Source: SHWB01 sp050246875 (GTDB taxonomy: Bacteria > Pseudomonadota > Alphaproteobacteria > UBA6615). Taken from it: a DNA stretch of 6,130 bases. The notes beneath the pieces are model-generated. The model made no database searches and was not told the origin of the DNA. It worked only from the letters and a program-made list of their open reading frames with translations. Numbering within the stretch: position 1 is the first letter of the stretch; each line of letters starts with the position of its first letter. The position numbers were made by a program, and so were the translations under genes. The DNA lies in assembly GCA_050246875.1 (NCBI GenBank), contig JBFWVF010000027.1, forward strand, positions 1-6,130, read 5' to 3'. Below are positions 1 through 6,130 of this stretch, piece by piece.

Positions 1-1728
1 GAACGGGCCCAGCGCCAGGGCGTCCATGTCCGTCCGGAGGAAGCAGTCGAGCGCCTCCTCCGGGCGATGCACGATGGGCTCGTTCTCGTTGAACGAGGTG
101 TTGAGTACGACCGGCACGCCCGTCATCCGGCCGAACGTGGTGATGAGACGCCAGTAGCGCGGGTTCGTCTCCCGCGACACCGTCTGCAGGCGCCCGGAAC
201 CGTCCACGTGGGTCACTGCGGGGATGACGGCCCGCTTGTCCGGCCGCACCGGGTAGACCTGGACCATGAACGGATCCGGCACGGCCCCGACGAAGTAGTC
301 GTCGAGGGCCTCGACCGCGATCGACGGCGCGAACGGCCGGAACTTCTCACGGAACTTGATCCGGCTGTTGATGATGTCCCGCATGTCCGCCCGTCGCGGG
401 TCGGCCAGGATGCTGCGATTGCCGAGCGCGCGCGCGCCCCACTCCATCCGCCCCTGGAACCAGCCCAGCACGAGGCCGCTGCCGATCGCGGACGCCGCCC
501 ACTCGCAGAGCGCCCCCTCGTCGTCGAGACGCGCGCAGGTCGCGCGGGTGGCCAGTTCCCCGCTCCGCGCGGCCAGCGCCGCCTCGATCGCGCCGTCCGT
601 GAACTCGGGCCCCCAGTACGCATGCGTCATCACGCTCCGGCGTGCGCCGCCGGCGGCATGCCAGGCGGCGAGGGCGGCGCCGAGTGCCGTCCCGTTGTCG
701 CCGGAGGCCGGCTGCACGTAGATCTCGCGGAACGGCGTCTCCTCGCGCACCTTGCCGTTGGCCACGCTGTTCATCGCGCACCCGCCGGCGAGGCACAGGC
801 GATCCGACGGAATGCGCCGGTGCAGCGCGCGCAGCACCGCGAAGGCGCGCTGCTCGTACACAGCCTGCAGCGAGGCGGCGAGCGCTTCGTGACGCGGAGT
901 CAGCGGTTCGTCGGGACGCCGCGGCGGTCCGAGCAGGTCCGCGAGGCGGTCGTCAAACACCTGGCCGATCTCGGGCGCGCCCGACGCCCAGGTCAACTCC
1001 CCGCCGGTCCGCCAGTGGCGGAAATACCGCAGGTCCAGGCGCACGCCGCCGTCACGGTCGACCTGGACCAGCTGGCCGAGCGCGTCGGTCATCGAGCGCT
1101 CGCCGTACGGCGCGAGCCCCATGACCTTGAACTCGTCGCCGTAGTGGGGAAATCCGAGGTACTGCGTGATCGCCAGATAGAAGAGCCCGAGCGAGTGCGG
1201 GAACCAGGTCCGGCGGTCGTGGCGCAGCCGCGTGCCGCGGCCCTCGGCGAAGCTCGTGCTGACGAAGTCACCGAAGCCGTCAATCGCGCAGACGGCGGCC
1301 TGCTCGAACGGGCTGACGAAGAACGCACTGGCCAGATGCGCCGGGTGGTGCTCGATATGGCGCAGGCGGCGTTTGACGTGACGGGCGGGCAGACCCAGGA
1401 CGGCGGCCAGCCGCGCGTGGACGCTGTCCACCGCCGCCAGATTGCGCGCGCGGTCCGCGATCAGCCGTACGTCCGGCCGGTGGCGCGCGGCGAACAGGAC
1501 CTTGCGCCAGAGGTGTGCCCGCGGCGCCCTGGACACGGCGAACAGATCGACCTCACCCGGCGTGAGATGCGCCATCGTGAGGCAGGCGTGGATCGCCTGG
1601 TCGGGAAATCCCGCCGTGTGCTTGATCCGGTTGAAGCGCTCCTCTTCCACGGCGGCGACGAGCTGCCCGTCGACCAGCAGCGCGGCCGCGACGTCTCCGT
1701 GGAACGCGTTGACTCCGAGTACGACCAT
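1..1728 (-). CDS. NodU/CmcH/TobZ-family O-carbamoyltransferase, C-terminus cut by window edge
   Basis: Predicted cytoplasmic enzyme transferring a carbamoyl group from carbamoyl phosphate, via carbamoyl-adenylate, to a hydroxyl of a sugar or sugar-containing intermediate. The frame is open for 576 codons without a stop. The N-terminal Kae1-like domain shows an early VEEERFNRIKH segment (residues 27-37), EHHPAHLASAF (126-136), AIDGFGD (148-154), GDEFKVMGLAPYG (197-209), LAGGCAMNSVANG (313-325) and SGDNGTALGAA (343-353). H127, H131, D150 and D345 are the likely metal and substrate ligands by analogy with TobZ. The C-terminal YrdC-like part shows HAYWGPEF (369-376), GRMEWGARALGNRSIL (426-441), FREKFRPFAPS (459-469), IPAVTHVDGSGRLQT (502-516) and VVLNTSFNENEPIV (540-553). 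These are the family signatures in the right order and no key motif is missing. Family members are about 570-610 residues, so only a short tail should lie outside the window. The ATG at 1728 follows a good ribosome binding site. As last gene seen in a polysaccharide operon, it probably decorates a glycan sugar (inference); the acceptor cannot be read from the sequence. Confidence 0.95.
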   Translation of the reverse strand, partial: MVVLGVNAFHGDVAAALLVDGQLVAAVEEERFNRIKHTAGFPDQAIHACLTMAHLTPGEVDLFAVSRAPRAHLWRKVLFAARHRPDVRLIADRARNLAAVDSVHARLAAVLGLPARHVKRRLRHIEHHPAHLASAFFVSPFEQAAVCAIDGFGDFVSTSFAEGRGTRLRHDRRTWFPHSLGLFYLAITQYLGFPHYGDEFKVMGLAPYGERSMTDALGQLVQVDRDGGVRLDLRYFRHWRTGGELTWASGAPEIGQVFDDRLADLLGPPRRPDEPLTPRHEALAASLQAVYEQRAFAVLRALHRRIPSDRLCLAGGCAMNSVANGKVREETPFREIYVQPASGDNGTALGAALAAWHAAGGARRSVMTHAYWGPEFTDGAIEAALAARSGELATRATCARLDDEGALCEWAASAIGSGLVLGWFQGRMEWGARALGNRSILADPRRADMRDIINSRIKFREKFRPFAPSIAVEALDDYFVGAVPDPFMVQVYPVRPDKRAVIPAVTHVDGSGRLQTVSRETNPRYWRLITTFGRMTGVPVVLNTSFNENEPIVHRPEEALDCFLRTDMDALALGPF

Positions 1729-1737
1729 CGTCTGTGA

Positions 1738-1742
1738 CCTTA
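1738..1742 (-). promoter_or_regulatory. Ribosome binding site of the carbamoyltransferase gene
   Basis: On the minus strand the sequence TAAGG combines the TAA stop of the preceding glycosyltransferase gene with an AAGG Shine-Dalgarno core, 9 nucleotides before the ATG at 1728. It supports that start and suggests translational coupling between the two genes. Confidence 0.6.
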
Positions 1743-2813
1743 CACTGCCCCGAGCGCGGCCCTGAGACGCGCCGTCAACTGCTCCGGGCGGAACCGTTCG
1801 TCAATCGTCCGCCGGGCGGCGGCCGCGAGACCCTCCCGCCACGTCTCGTCGGTGAAGAGCCGCACGAGGCCCGCGAGCAGCCGCTGCCGGTCGGCCGGGT
1901 CGACGATGACGCCGCTGACGCCGTCCTGCAGGATCTCCTCCGCCGCGCCCGGCGCGGCGAGGCACGGGCGTCCGGCCCGCATCGCTTCGAGGAAGACGAG
2001 CCCGAACCCTTCGCCCGTGCTCGGCATCGCGAAGAACGCGGCGCCCGCGTAGGCCGCGGCCAGCCGGGCGGCGGGCAGCGGACCCGCGAACACGACCCCC
2101 TCGCCGGCCCGCCCTCGCAGGCGGGCCGCGTCATTGCCCGTACCCGCCACGACGAGCGTGGCGCCCGGTACTGCGTCACGGACGCGCGGCCAGACGTCGA
2201 GGAGCGCGTCATGGCCTTTGTACCGTTCGTCAGCCGCCATGCGGCCGACGATCAGCGCGTACGGCCTCGGAAAGTCCACGACGCCCGGCTCGGGCGGCAC
2301 GGTCTCGGGCACGGCGGGTTCGCACACGGCGACACCCAGGCCGGCAAAGGCCGGATGCGCGGCCGCGAAGCGGTCGCGCGTGGCGCGGGAAATCGACAGC
2401 ACGCGCCACGCGCGACGGAGCGCGACGCGGACCAGCCGGCTCAGCGGTCCCCAGACCTCCACGCCCACGAGCACCGGCACGAGGCGGGCGCCCCGCGCGA
2501 CCAGCGGCAGCGTGACCGGGAGGAGCTGCGCGTGCAGCACGACCACGACCGTGCCGGCGTCGATGCCGCGTGCCGTCAGGCCGAAGCACGCGAACCGAAG
2601 ACGGCTGCGCGCGGCGCACCGCATACGCACCGCGGCAGGCGTACCTGCCGGCGGGGCCGCGTCGTCGAGGGACCACACCTCACACTCCGCGGACGCCTCG
2701 GCCGCCAGCGCGGCGAACGACCGTATGTATTGACGCGTCAGTGTCGAGATGCCGTCCGCGCCACCCGCGCCGGGTGTCAGCAGCAGGAACCGGCGGACCG
2801 TCTGCCGGCTCAA
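1740..2813 (-). CDS. Glycosyltransferase family 4 (GT-B fold), probable TTG start
   Basis: Predicted cytoplasmic or membrane-associated retaining glycosyltransferase of 357 residues that moves a sugar from a nucleotide sugar onto a growing glycan intermediate. The N-terminal Rossmann half (about 1-175) starts with RRFLLLTPG and a glycine-rich GAGGADGIS loop (residues 15-23). The C-terminal Glycos_transf_1 half (about 183-350) has VGRMAADERYKGH (189-201; R191 and K199 are likely phosphate contacts), VVAGTGND (221-228), and the E-x7-E signature GEGFGLVFLEAM (267-278; E268 and E276), followed by GVSGVIVDP (298-306). Length is normal for the family. The frame stays open far upstream, but that part only shadows the preceding gene. 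The first start that suits the protein is a TTG at 2813 whose last two bases lie in the TGA stop of that gene (TTGA, 4-nt overlap), behind a weak GGCGGGCGG purine-rich stretch. Family membership is secure; the start is moderately so. Sugar donor and acceptor are unknown. Confidence 0.9.
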   Translation of the reverse strand: MSRQTVRRFLLLTPGAGGADGISTLTRQYIRSFAALAAEASAECEVWSLDDAAPPAGTPAAVRMRCAARSRLRFACFGLTARGIDAGTVVVVLHAQLLPVTLPLVARGARLVPVLVGVEVWGPLSRLVRVALRRAWRVLSISRATRDRFAAAHPAFAGLGVAVCEPAVPETVPPEPGVVDFPRPYALIVGRMAADERYKGHDALLDVWPRVRDAVPGATLVVAGTGNDAARLRGRAGEGVVFAGPLPAARLAAAYAGAAFFAMPSTGEGFGLVFLEAMRAGRPCLAAPGAAEEILQDGVSGVIVDPADRQRLLAGLVRLFTDETWREGLAAAARRTIDERFRPEQLTARLRAALGAV

Positions 2814-3973
2814 CGGCCGCCCGCCGAACGCGGAATGGAGCCGTAGAGCGCCGTGAACCGCGCGGCGACGGCCGGCCAGCCGAAGGCCTGCCGCGCGAGC
2901 GCCTGGCCTCGCTCGCCCATCAGCCGGCGGGCCGCCGGCTCCGCGAGGAGACGCGAGAGCCCTTCCGCGATGGCGGCACGCGTCTGCCGTACCACGAGAC
3001 CGGCGCCGGCCTCGGCCACCGACGGCCAACCGCACGTGTCGGTCACGAGCACCGGCGCGCCGGCCCGCATCGCCTCGAGTGCCGCAAGGCCGAAGCTCTC
3101 GGAATCGGAGCACATCGCGAACGCGGCGGCGTGCCTGAGCAGTCCGTCGCGGCGATCCTCGTCGACCTGTCCCATCCAGACGATCGCCGGCGCCGCCGCG
3201 CCGGCCCGCGCCTCGAGCGAAGGCCGGAGCCCCTGCTCGTCCGGTCCGGCGATGACGAGCCGCGCGTCGGGATGCCGCTGCCGCACGTCGGCGAAGGCGT
3301 CGACCAGCAGGTCCAGACGCTTGACCGGGTGCAGGCGCGACACGCTGACGATGAGCGGGCCGTCGGCGGGCAACCCCAGGCTCTCCCGCGTCTGCCCCGC
3401 ACCACGCGGCTCCGGGTCGATGCCGTTGGGAATGACCTCGATCCGTGCTGACGGACACCGGCGGCGGATCCCGTCAGCCTCCCCGGACGACGTCGCGTGC
3501 AGTACGGCGGCGTTGCGGACGGCCGGCCGGTCGGCGAAAGGATAGACCAGCGTCTTCCGCCAGCGGTGGTGACGCAGGGAGCCGGCGTCGAGCATGCCCC
3601 GCGGCGAGAGCACGTAGGGCACGCCGGCCGCGCGGGCGCTCCGCGCCGCCGCCCAGACCACGCGGTTCCACAGACCGTGAATGTGCACGACATCCGCGTG
3701 CCGGACTGCGGGACCGAGGTGCGCCGCCAGGTCGCGGGAACCGGCAATGCGGAACGGGCGCGAGCGGGCGAAATACCGCACGGGCACCCCCTCGAACTCC
3801 CGCCGTTCACGCACGGGTGCCGGGAGCCGGTCCACGCCATCCGCATCGGTCGTCAGGACCTCGACGTCGCAGCCCGCCTCGACGAGCGCCCGGCAGAGCC
3901 CGTGAATGCTGCGCGGAGGCCCCCCGAACGAGAACGCCGGCGCATAGTAGGCACTGACGTGAACCACCCGCAC
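2810..3973 (-). CDS. Glycosyltransferase family 4 (GT-B fold)
   Basis: Predicted retaining glycosyltransferase of 387 residues acting on the cytoplasmic side of the membrane in repeat-unit assembly. The N-terminal acceptor half begins VRVVHVSAYYAPAFSFGGPP, with the glycine-rich loop at residues 16-20, then HIHGLWN (97-103) and SPRGMLDAGSL (123-133), a set typical of a GT4 subgroup common in O-antigen and capsule loci. The linker carries VIPNGIDP (180-187). The nucleotide-sugar half has VSRLHPVKRLDLL (211-223; R213 and K218 are likely phosphate contacts), LVIAGPDE (239-246) and the E-x7-E motif SESFGLAALEAMRAG (291-305; E292 and E300). The likely start is the GTG at 3973, two nucleotides after the stop of the membrane-protein gene; a second GTG at 3967 would shorten it by two residues. 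No strong Shine-Dalgarno is visible, so initiation probably depends on coupling to the upstream gene. It overlaps the next gene by 4 nt. Donor and acceptor sugars cannot be deduced. Confidence 0.93.
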   Translation of the reverse strand: MRVVHVSAYYAPAFSFGGPPRSIHGLCRALVEAGCDVEVLTTDADGVDRLPAPVRERREFEGVPVRYFARSRPFRIAGSRDLAAHLGPAVRHADVVHIHGLWNRVVWAAARSARAAGVPYVLSPRGMLDAGSLRHHRWRKTLVYPFADRPAVRNAAVLHATSSGEADGIRRRCPSARIEVIPNGIDPEPRGAGQTRESLGLPADGPLIVSVSRLHPVKRLDLLVDAFADVRQRHPDARLVIAGPDEQGLRPSLEARAGAAAPAIVWMGQVDEDRRDGLLRHAAAFAMCSDSESFGLAALEAMRAGAPVLVTDTCGWPSVAEAGAGLVVRQTRAAIAEGLSRLLAEPAARRLMGERGQALARQAFGWPAVAARFTALYGSIPRSAGGR

Positions 3974-3975
3974 CG

Positions 3976-5379
3976 TCAGCGGTCCGGATAGGCCGGCAGG
4001 CCCACGAAGTTGCTGGCCTGCTTGCTCCTCTCCGTCAGCACGTACCGGTCGATCAGGTACGTCAGCCCGCCGAGGTACACGAGTGTGGCGACGCTGGTGC
4101 CGATGAGCTTCGCCCACGCTTTCTCGTACAGGTAGAGGTTGTACCAGAACACGCAGACGACGAGGGCGATCGCCAGCTCGCGGTGGTGAATCATCCGGAG
4201 GAACCCGGCGAACACCGCGCCCATGGCCATGCCGAACAGCAGCACCGGAAGAAACATGATCGGCACGCCGAAATCCAGGTAGCCCTCGGCGGCATAGCCG
4301 AACGCGATCGACGTGCCCTCCTCGGACCCGGCGACCCAGACGCCGGAGTACTTGCGCACCAGTTCGCTGTCGTTGATCAGCTCCGCCTTGTCCGGAAACA
4401 GGAAACGCGGCGTGACGGCGTGGAGCAGCGCCGCGCCCATCAGTGCGCCGTTCGTATGCGGCTGGATCCGCGGCACGCGGTCGACGGCGAGCGCGGGATA
4501 GTAGATCGCCCACGCGCGGTCGACCAGCGCCCAGACGTCACTGCCCTGCTCGGAGTTACGGTCGTCGAGCCAGTCCGTGAACAGCGCCTGCATGCGGTCG
4601 AGGCGTTCGGACCGTGACGATGCGTACAGTTCGTCTTCGTACTCGCGGCGATACTCGCCGCGCACGCCCATCCACATGGTCAGCGTCAGGAACAGACCGG
4701 CGGAGATGGCGCCCAGCGCGACCCAGTCACTGGCCCGGCGGCGGTCGAACGCCTCGAGCAGGAAGAGCGCGAAGATGAACATCGGCTCCTTGAATCCCGA
4801 GAAGTACCCGGTGAAGCCGAGCCCGACCTCGAAGGCCAGGATGCCGACGAGCGGCACCCACTGGGGATGCGGCCGCATGAACCGGCGCATCACCAGCGCG
4901 ACGACGGCGAGGCGGCCCATCGAGAGCACCGTCAGAATCTGCCGGATCGCCGGCAGCGAAAAAGAAAGCTCGGTCAGAACCGTCGTCAACCCGATACTCG
5001 CGACGTAGGCGACGAGCAGCGCCTTGAGGTTGACGATCTCTTCGGCCCTGTCGCCGATCGCCGGTGCCCGGGACTCGACGATCCGGATCCCCGCGGCCAG
5101 ACCGAACGTCAGCGACAGCACGCAGCCAAGACCGATGCCGACCATCTGCTCGTAGGACCGGGTCTCCATGACCGGGAAGACCTCGCCGGTCAGGCGGCTG
5201 TAGAAGAGGCCCACGCTGACCTGCGCCCACTGGACGGTCATGGCCAGCTTCAGGACGGGGGGGCCCTCGTGCTTCGGGAGCTGCGTCCAGATCAGCAGGA
5301 GCGTGACCAGGGAGGCCGCGTGCATCCAGCTCCCCATCAGGAAGCCGGCCGCCGTCGCGATTGTCAGCTGCACAAGCAT
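3976..5379 (-). CDS. Polytopic membrane protein, probable Wzy-type O-antigen/exopolysaccharide repeat-unit polymerase
   Basis: A 467-residue inner-membrane protein, probably joining undecaprenyl-linked repeat units at the outer face of the membrane. I see about 11 hydrophobic segments near residues 5-31, 45-60, 78-99, 118-137, 144-163, 172-192, 198-211, 217-236, 370-395, 400-417 and 425-445. Positive-inside reasoning (MRRFMRP 164-170, FDRRR 211-215, RMIHHR 395-400, and a basic C-terminal part) puts the N-terminus outside and the C-terminus inside. The long loop at about 238-369 is then periplasmic. That loop has a charged, helix-like first half and a more conserved-looking second half with HAVTPRFLFPDK (320-331) and YSGVWVAGSEEGTSIAFGY (344-362). 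A PR-x-x-x-P-x-K element in a large outer loop recalls Wzy-like polymerases. The class is inferred from topology, this motif and the glycosyltransferase neighbours, since Wzy sequences diverge strongly. The start is secure: GAGGAG lies 8 nt before the ATG. A transporter or ligase is less likely but not excluded. Confidence 0.75.
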   Translation of the reverse strand: MLVQLTIATAAGFLMGSWMHAASLVTLLLIWTQLPKHEGPPVLKLAMTVQWAQVSVGLFYSRLTGEVFPVMETRSYEQMVGIGLGCVLSLTFGLAAGIRIVESRAPAIGDRAEEIVNLKALLVAYVASIGLTTVLTELSFSLPAIRQILTVLSMGRLAVVALVMRRFMRPHPQWVPLVGILAFEVGLGFTGYFSGFKEPMFIFALFLLEAFDRRRASDWVALGAISAGLFLTLTMWMGVRGEYRREYEDELYASSRSERLDRMQALFTDWLDDRNSEQGSDVWALVDRAWAIYYPALAVDRVPRIQPHTNGALMGAALLHAVTPRFLFPDKAELINDSELVRKYSGVWVAGSEEGTSIAFGYAAEGYLDFGVPIMFLPVLLFGMAMGAVFAGFLRMIHHRELAIALVVCVFWYNLYLYEKAWAKLIGTSVATLVYLGGLTYLIDRYVLTERSKQASNFVGLPAYPDR

Positions 5380-5387
5380 GAACCTGA

Positions 5388-5393
5388 CTCCTC
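5388..5393 (-). promoter_or_regulatory. Ribosome binding site of the polymerase-like gene
   Basis: A strong GAGGAG Shine-Dalgarno sits 8 nucleotides before the ATG at 5379 and shares bases with the TGA stop (5394-5392) of the preceding glycosyltransferase gene. It is the best ribosome binding site in the window and fixes the start of the membrane protein. Confidence 0.75.
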
Positions 5394-6130
5394 AGCCACG
5401 ATACAACGACTCCGACCCGTCCGCGCCGGCGTTCGCCAGCCGCCGTCCCAGCGTCACCAGCCCCACCGCGGCCTCCCGGAACCCCGCGTCCGCCAGCGGC
5501 GCCCGGCACGCCGCGACGCCGTAGCGGCCCGTCGCCAGACCCTCCCGGACATCCGCCAGCGCCGTCGTCAGGCCGGAGGTGTCGCCGACCGGCACGACCC
5601 GGCCGTTCCCGCCGTCGCGAATCAGGTCGACGCCGGCCGCCACGCCGGACGACACGACGCACGGCAGCCCGGACGCCAGTGCCTCGTTGACCACCAGCCC
5701 CCAGGTCTCGCTGGCGCTCGGCAGCACCAGCACGTCGGCCGCCGTGTACAGGTCCACCACCTCGCTCTGATTGCGGAAGCCGGGCGTCACGGCGCGGACC
5801 CCGAGCCGCCGGGCCTCGGCCTGAACGGCCTCGAGCAGGGGTCCGCTCCCGGCGACGATGAGCACCGCTCCGGGGCCGAGCCCCGCAACGGCCTGCACCG
5901 CATCGAGCGGCCGCTTGACCGCCACCAGACGTCCCACGAACAGCACCGCGAAGTCCTGCGGCGCCAGACCCAGTTCCGCGCGCACCCGCGCGCGGCGGTC
6001 GTGCGACCGGGCCTCGGTGGCACGGGCGGCAAACCAGTCGTGGTCGACGCAGTGCGGCGATCGCGCGATGCGATCCGCGGGCAGCGAGAAATACGCGAGG
6101 TACTCCGCCGCGCGCGTGCCCACGGCGAGC
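5392..6130 (-). CDS. Glycosyltransferase family 4, C-terminal part (start beyond window)
   Basis: The open frame enters from the window edge and ends with TGA at 5394-5392, giving about 245 residues. This is the nucleotide-sugar-binding half of a GT-B family-4 enzyme plus the end of the linker. Counting from the GTG codon at 6123, the visible elements are a linker ending SPHCVDHDWF (22-31), LFVGRLVAVKRPLDAV (61-76; R65 and K70 are likely phosphate contacts), LIVAGSGPL (88-96), VTPGFRNQSEVVDLYTAAD (112-130), the E-x7-E motif SETWGLVVNEALASG (138-152; E139 and E147) and GNGRVVPVGD (172-181). The GTG at 6123 is not the true start: LAV-type codons continue in frame to the edge, and a whole GT4 needs about 130-180 more residues upstream. 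The C-terminus looks natural. It is the first visible gene of the operon, 12 nt before the membrane-protein gene, and presumably adds one sugar of the repeat unit. Confidence 0.92.
   Translation of the reverse strand, partial: LAVGTRAAEYLAYFSLPADRIARSPHCVDHDWFAARATEARSHDRRARVRAELGLAPQDFAVLFVGRLVAVKRPLDAVQAVAGLGPGAVLIVAGSGPLLEAVQAEARRLGVRAVTPGFRNQSEVVDLYTAADVLVLPSASETWGLVVNEALASGLPCVVSSGVAAGVDLIRDGGNGRVVPVGDTSGLTTALADVREGLATGRYGVAACRAPLADAGFREAAVGLVTLGRRLANAGADGSESLYRG

Larger units (their letters stand above)
1..6130 (-). other. Surface-polysaccharide biosynthesis operon (partial at both ends)
   Basis: Five co-directional genes are separated by 12, 2, -4 and 11 nucleotides. No gap can hold a terminator hairpin or a promoter of normal size, so a single transcript is likely. 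The order is glycosyltransferase, polymerase-like membrane protein, glycosyltransferase, glycosyltransferase, carbamoyltransferase. The plus strand shows no credible gene. The promoter, the initiating transferase, the Wzx flippase and any chain-length or export genes must lie outside the window, if present. Confidence 0.8.

Noticed and set aside
426..437. Alternating GC dinucleotide run as a possible Z-DNA or slippage element
   Set aside because: It encodes the conserved GARALG part of the carbamoyltransferase, so protein constraint plus high GC explains it.
67..1737. A 556-codon open frame on the plus strand, antisense to the carbamoyltransferase
   Set aside because: Its predicted protein is arginine-, proline- and alanine-rich low-complexity sequence without recognisable domains, while the opposite strand encodes an enzyme with all family motifs. 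It is an antisense shadow kept open by GC-rich wobble positions.
1729..1739. Possible terminator or promoter between the second glycosyltransferase and the carbamoyltransferase
   Set aside because: The gap is only 11 nucleotides, filled mostly by the ribosome binding site spacer; no hairpin or promoter elements fit.
1734..2846. A 370-codon plus-strand open frame opposite the second glycosyltransferase
   Set aside because: Same composition bias, no domain and no plausible ribosome binding site; the minus strand carries a clear GT4 enzyme.
2814..3458. Upstream extension of the second glycosyltransferase to a 572-residue protein
   Set aside because: The extra 215 residues are biased sequence read out of frame inside the preceding glycosyltransferase gene. 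The GT4 domain starts right after the TTG at 2813.
3974..4513. Upstream extension of the first complete glycosyltransferase to a 567-residue protein
   Set aside because: The extension lies out of frame within the polymerase-like gene and has no domain; the GT4 fold begins at the GTG at 3973.
4727..5662. A 311-codon minus-strand frame bridging the polymerase-like gene and the first glycosyltransferase
   Set aside because: It overlaps two well-supported genes in another frame and encodes glycine- and arginine-rich low-complexity sequence.

Overview
This 6.1-kb window is a gene-dense, very GC-rich (roughly 70% by eye) stretch of bacterial chromosome. It carries five protein genes, all on the minus strand and read from the high coordinates towards the low ones. 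GC-rich wobble positions keep several antisense and shifted frames open for hundreds of codons; I treat these as shadows. The gene content (glycosyltransferases, a polytopic polysaccharide-polymerase-like membrane protein and a sugar carbamoyltransferase) is that of a cell-surface polysaccharide locus (O-antigen, capsule or exopolysaccharide). The base composition and enzyme set would fit a high-GC Gram-negative such as an acidobacterium or a proteobacterium, but nothing in the window fixes the taxon.

Layout in transcription order. (1) 6130-5392: the C-terminal part of a GT-B family-4 glycosyltransferase whose start lies outside the window. (2) 5379-3976: a 467-residue membrane protein with about 11 predicted membrane segments and one loop of about 130 residues, most like a Wzy-type polymerase of oligosaccharide repeat units. 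(3) 3973-2810: a complete GT4 glycosyltransferase, 387 residues, GTG start. (4) 2813-1740: a second complete GT4 glycosyltransferase, 357 residues, probably with a TTG start overlapping the preceding stop codon. (5) 1728 to beyond position 1: a NodU/CmcH/TobZ-family carbamoyltransferase, complete except for its last residues. Gaps are 12, 2, -4 and 11 nucleotides, so there is no room for an internal terminator and this looks like one operon with coupled translation. No promoter, terminator, RNA gene, mobile element or CRISPR array is visible.

How they may work together (inference): the three glycosyltransferases would add successive sugars to a lipid-linked repeat unit on the cytoplasmic side of the membrane. 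The membrane protein would polymerise flipped units on the outer side, and the carbamoyltransferase would place an O-carbamoyl group on one sugar. The initiating sugar-phosphate transferase, the flippase and the chain-length or export genes are not in the window. I see no evidence of a novel defence or mobile system. The points most worth a second look are the carbamoyl decoration and the divergent polymerase-like protein.
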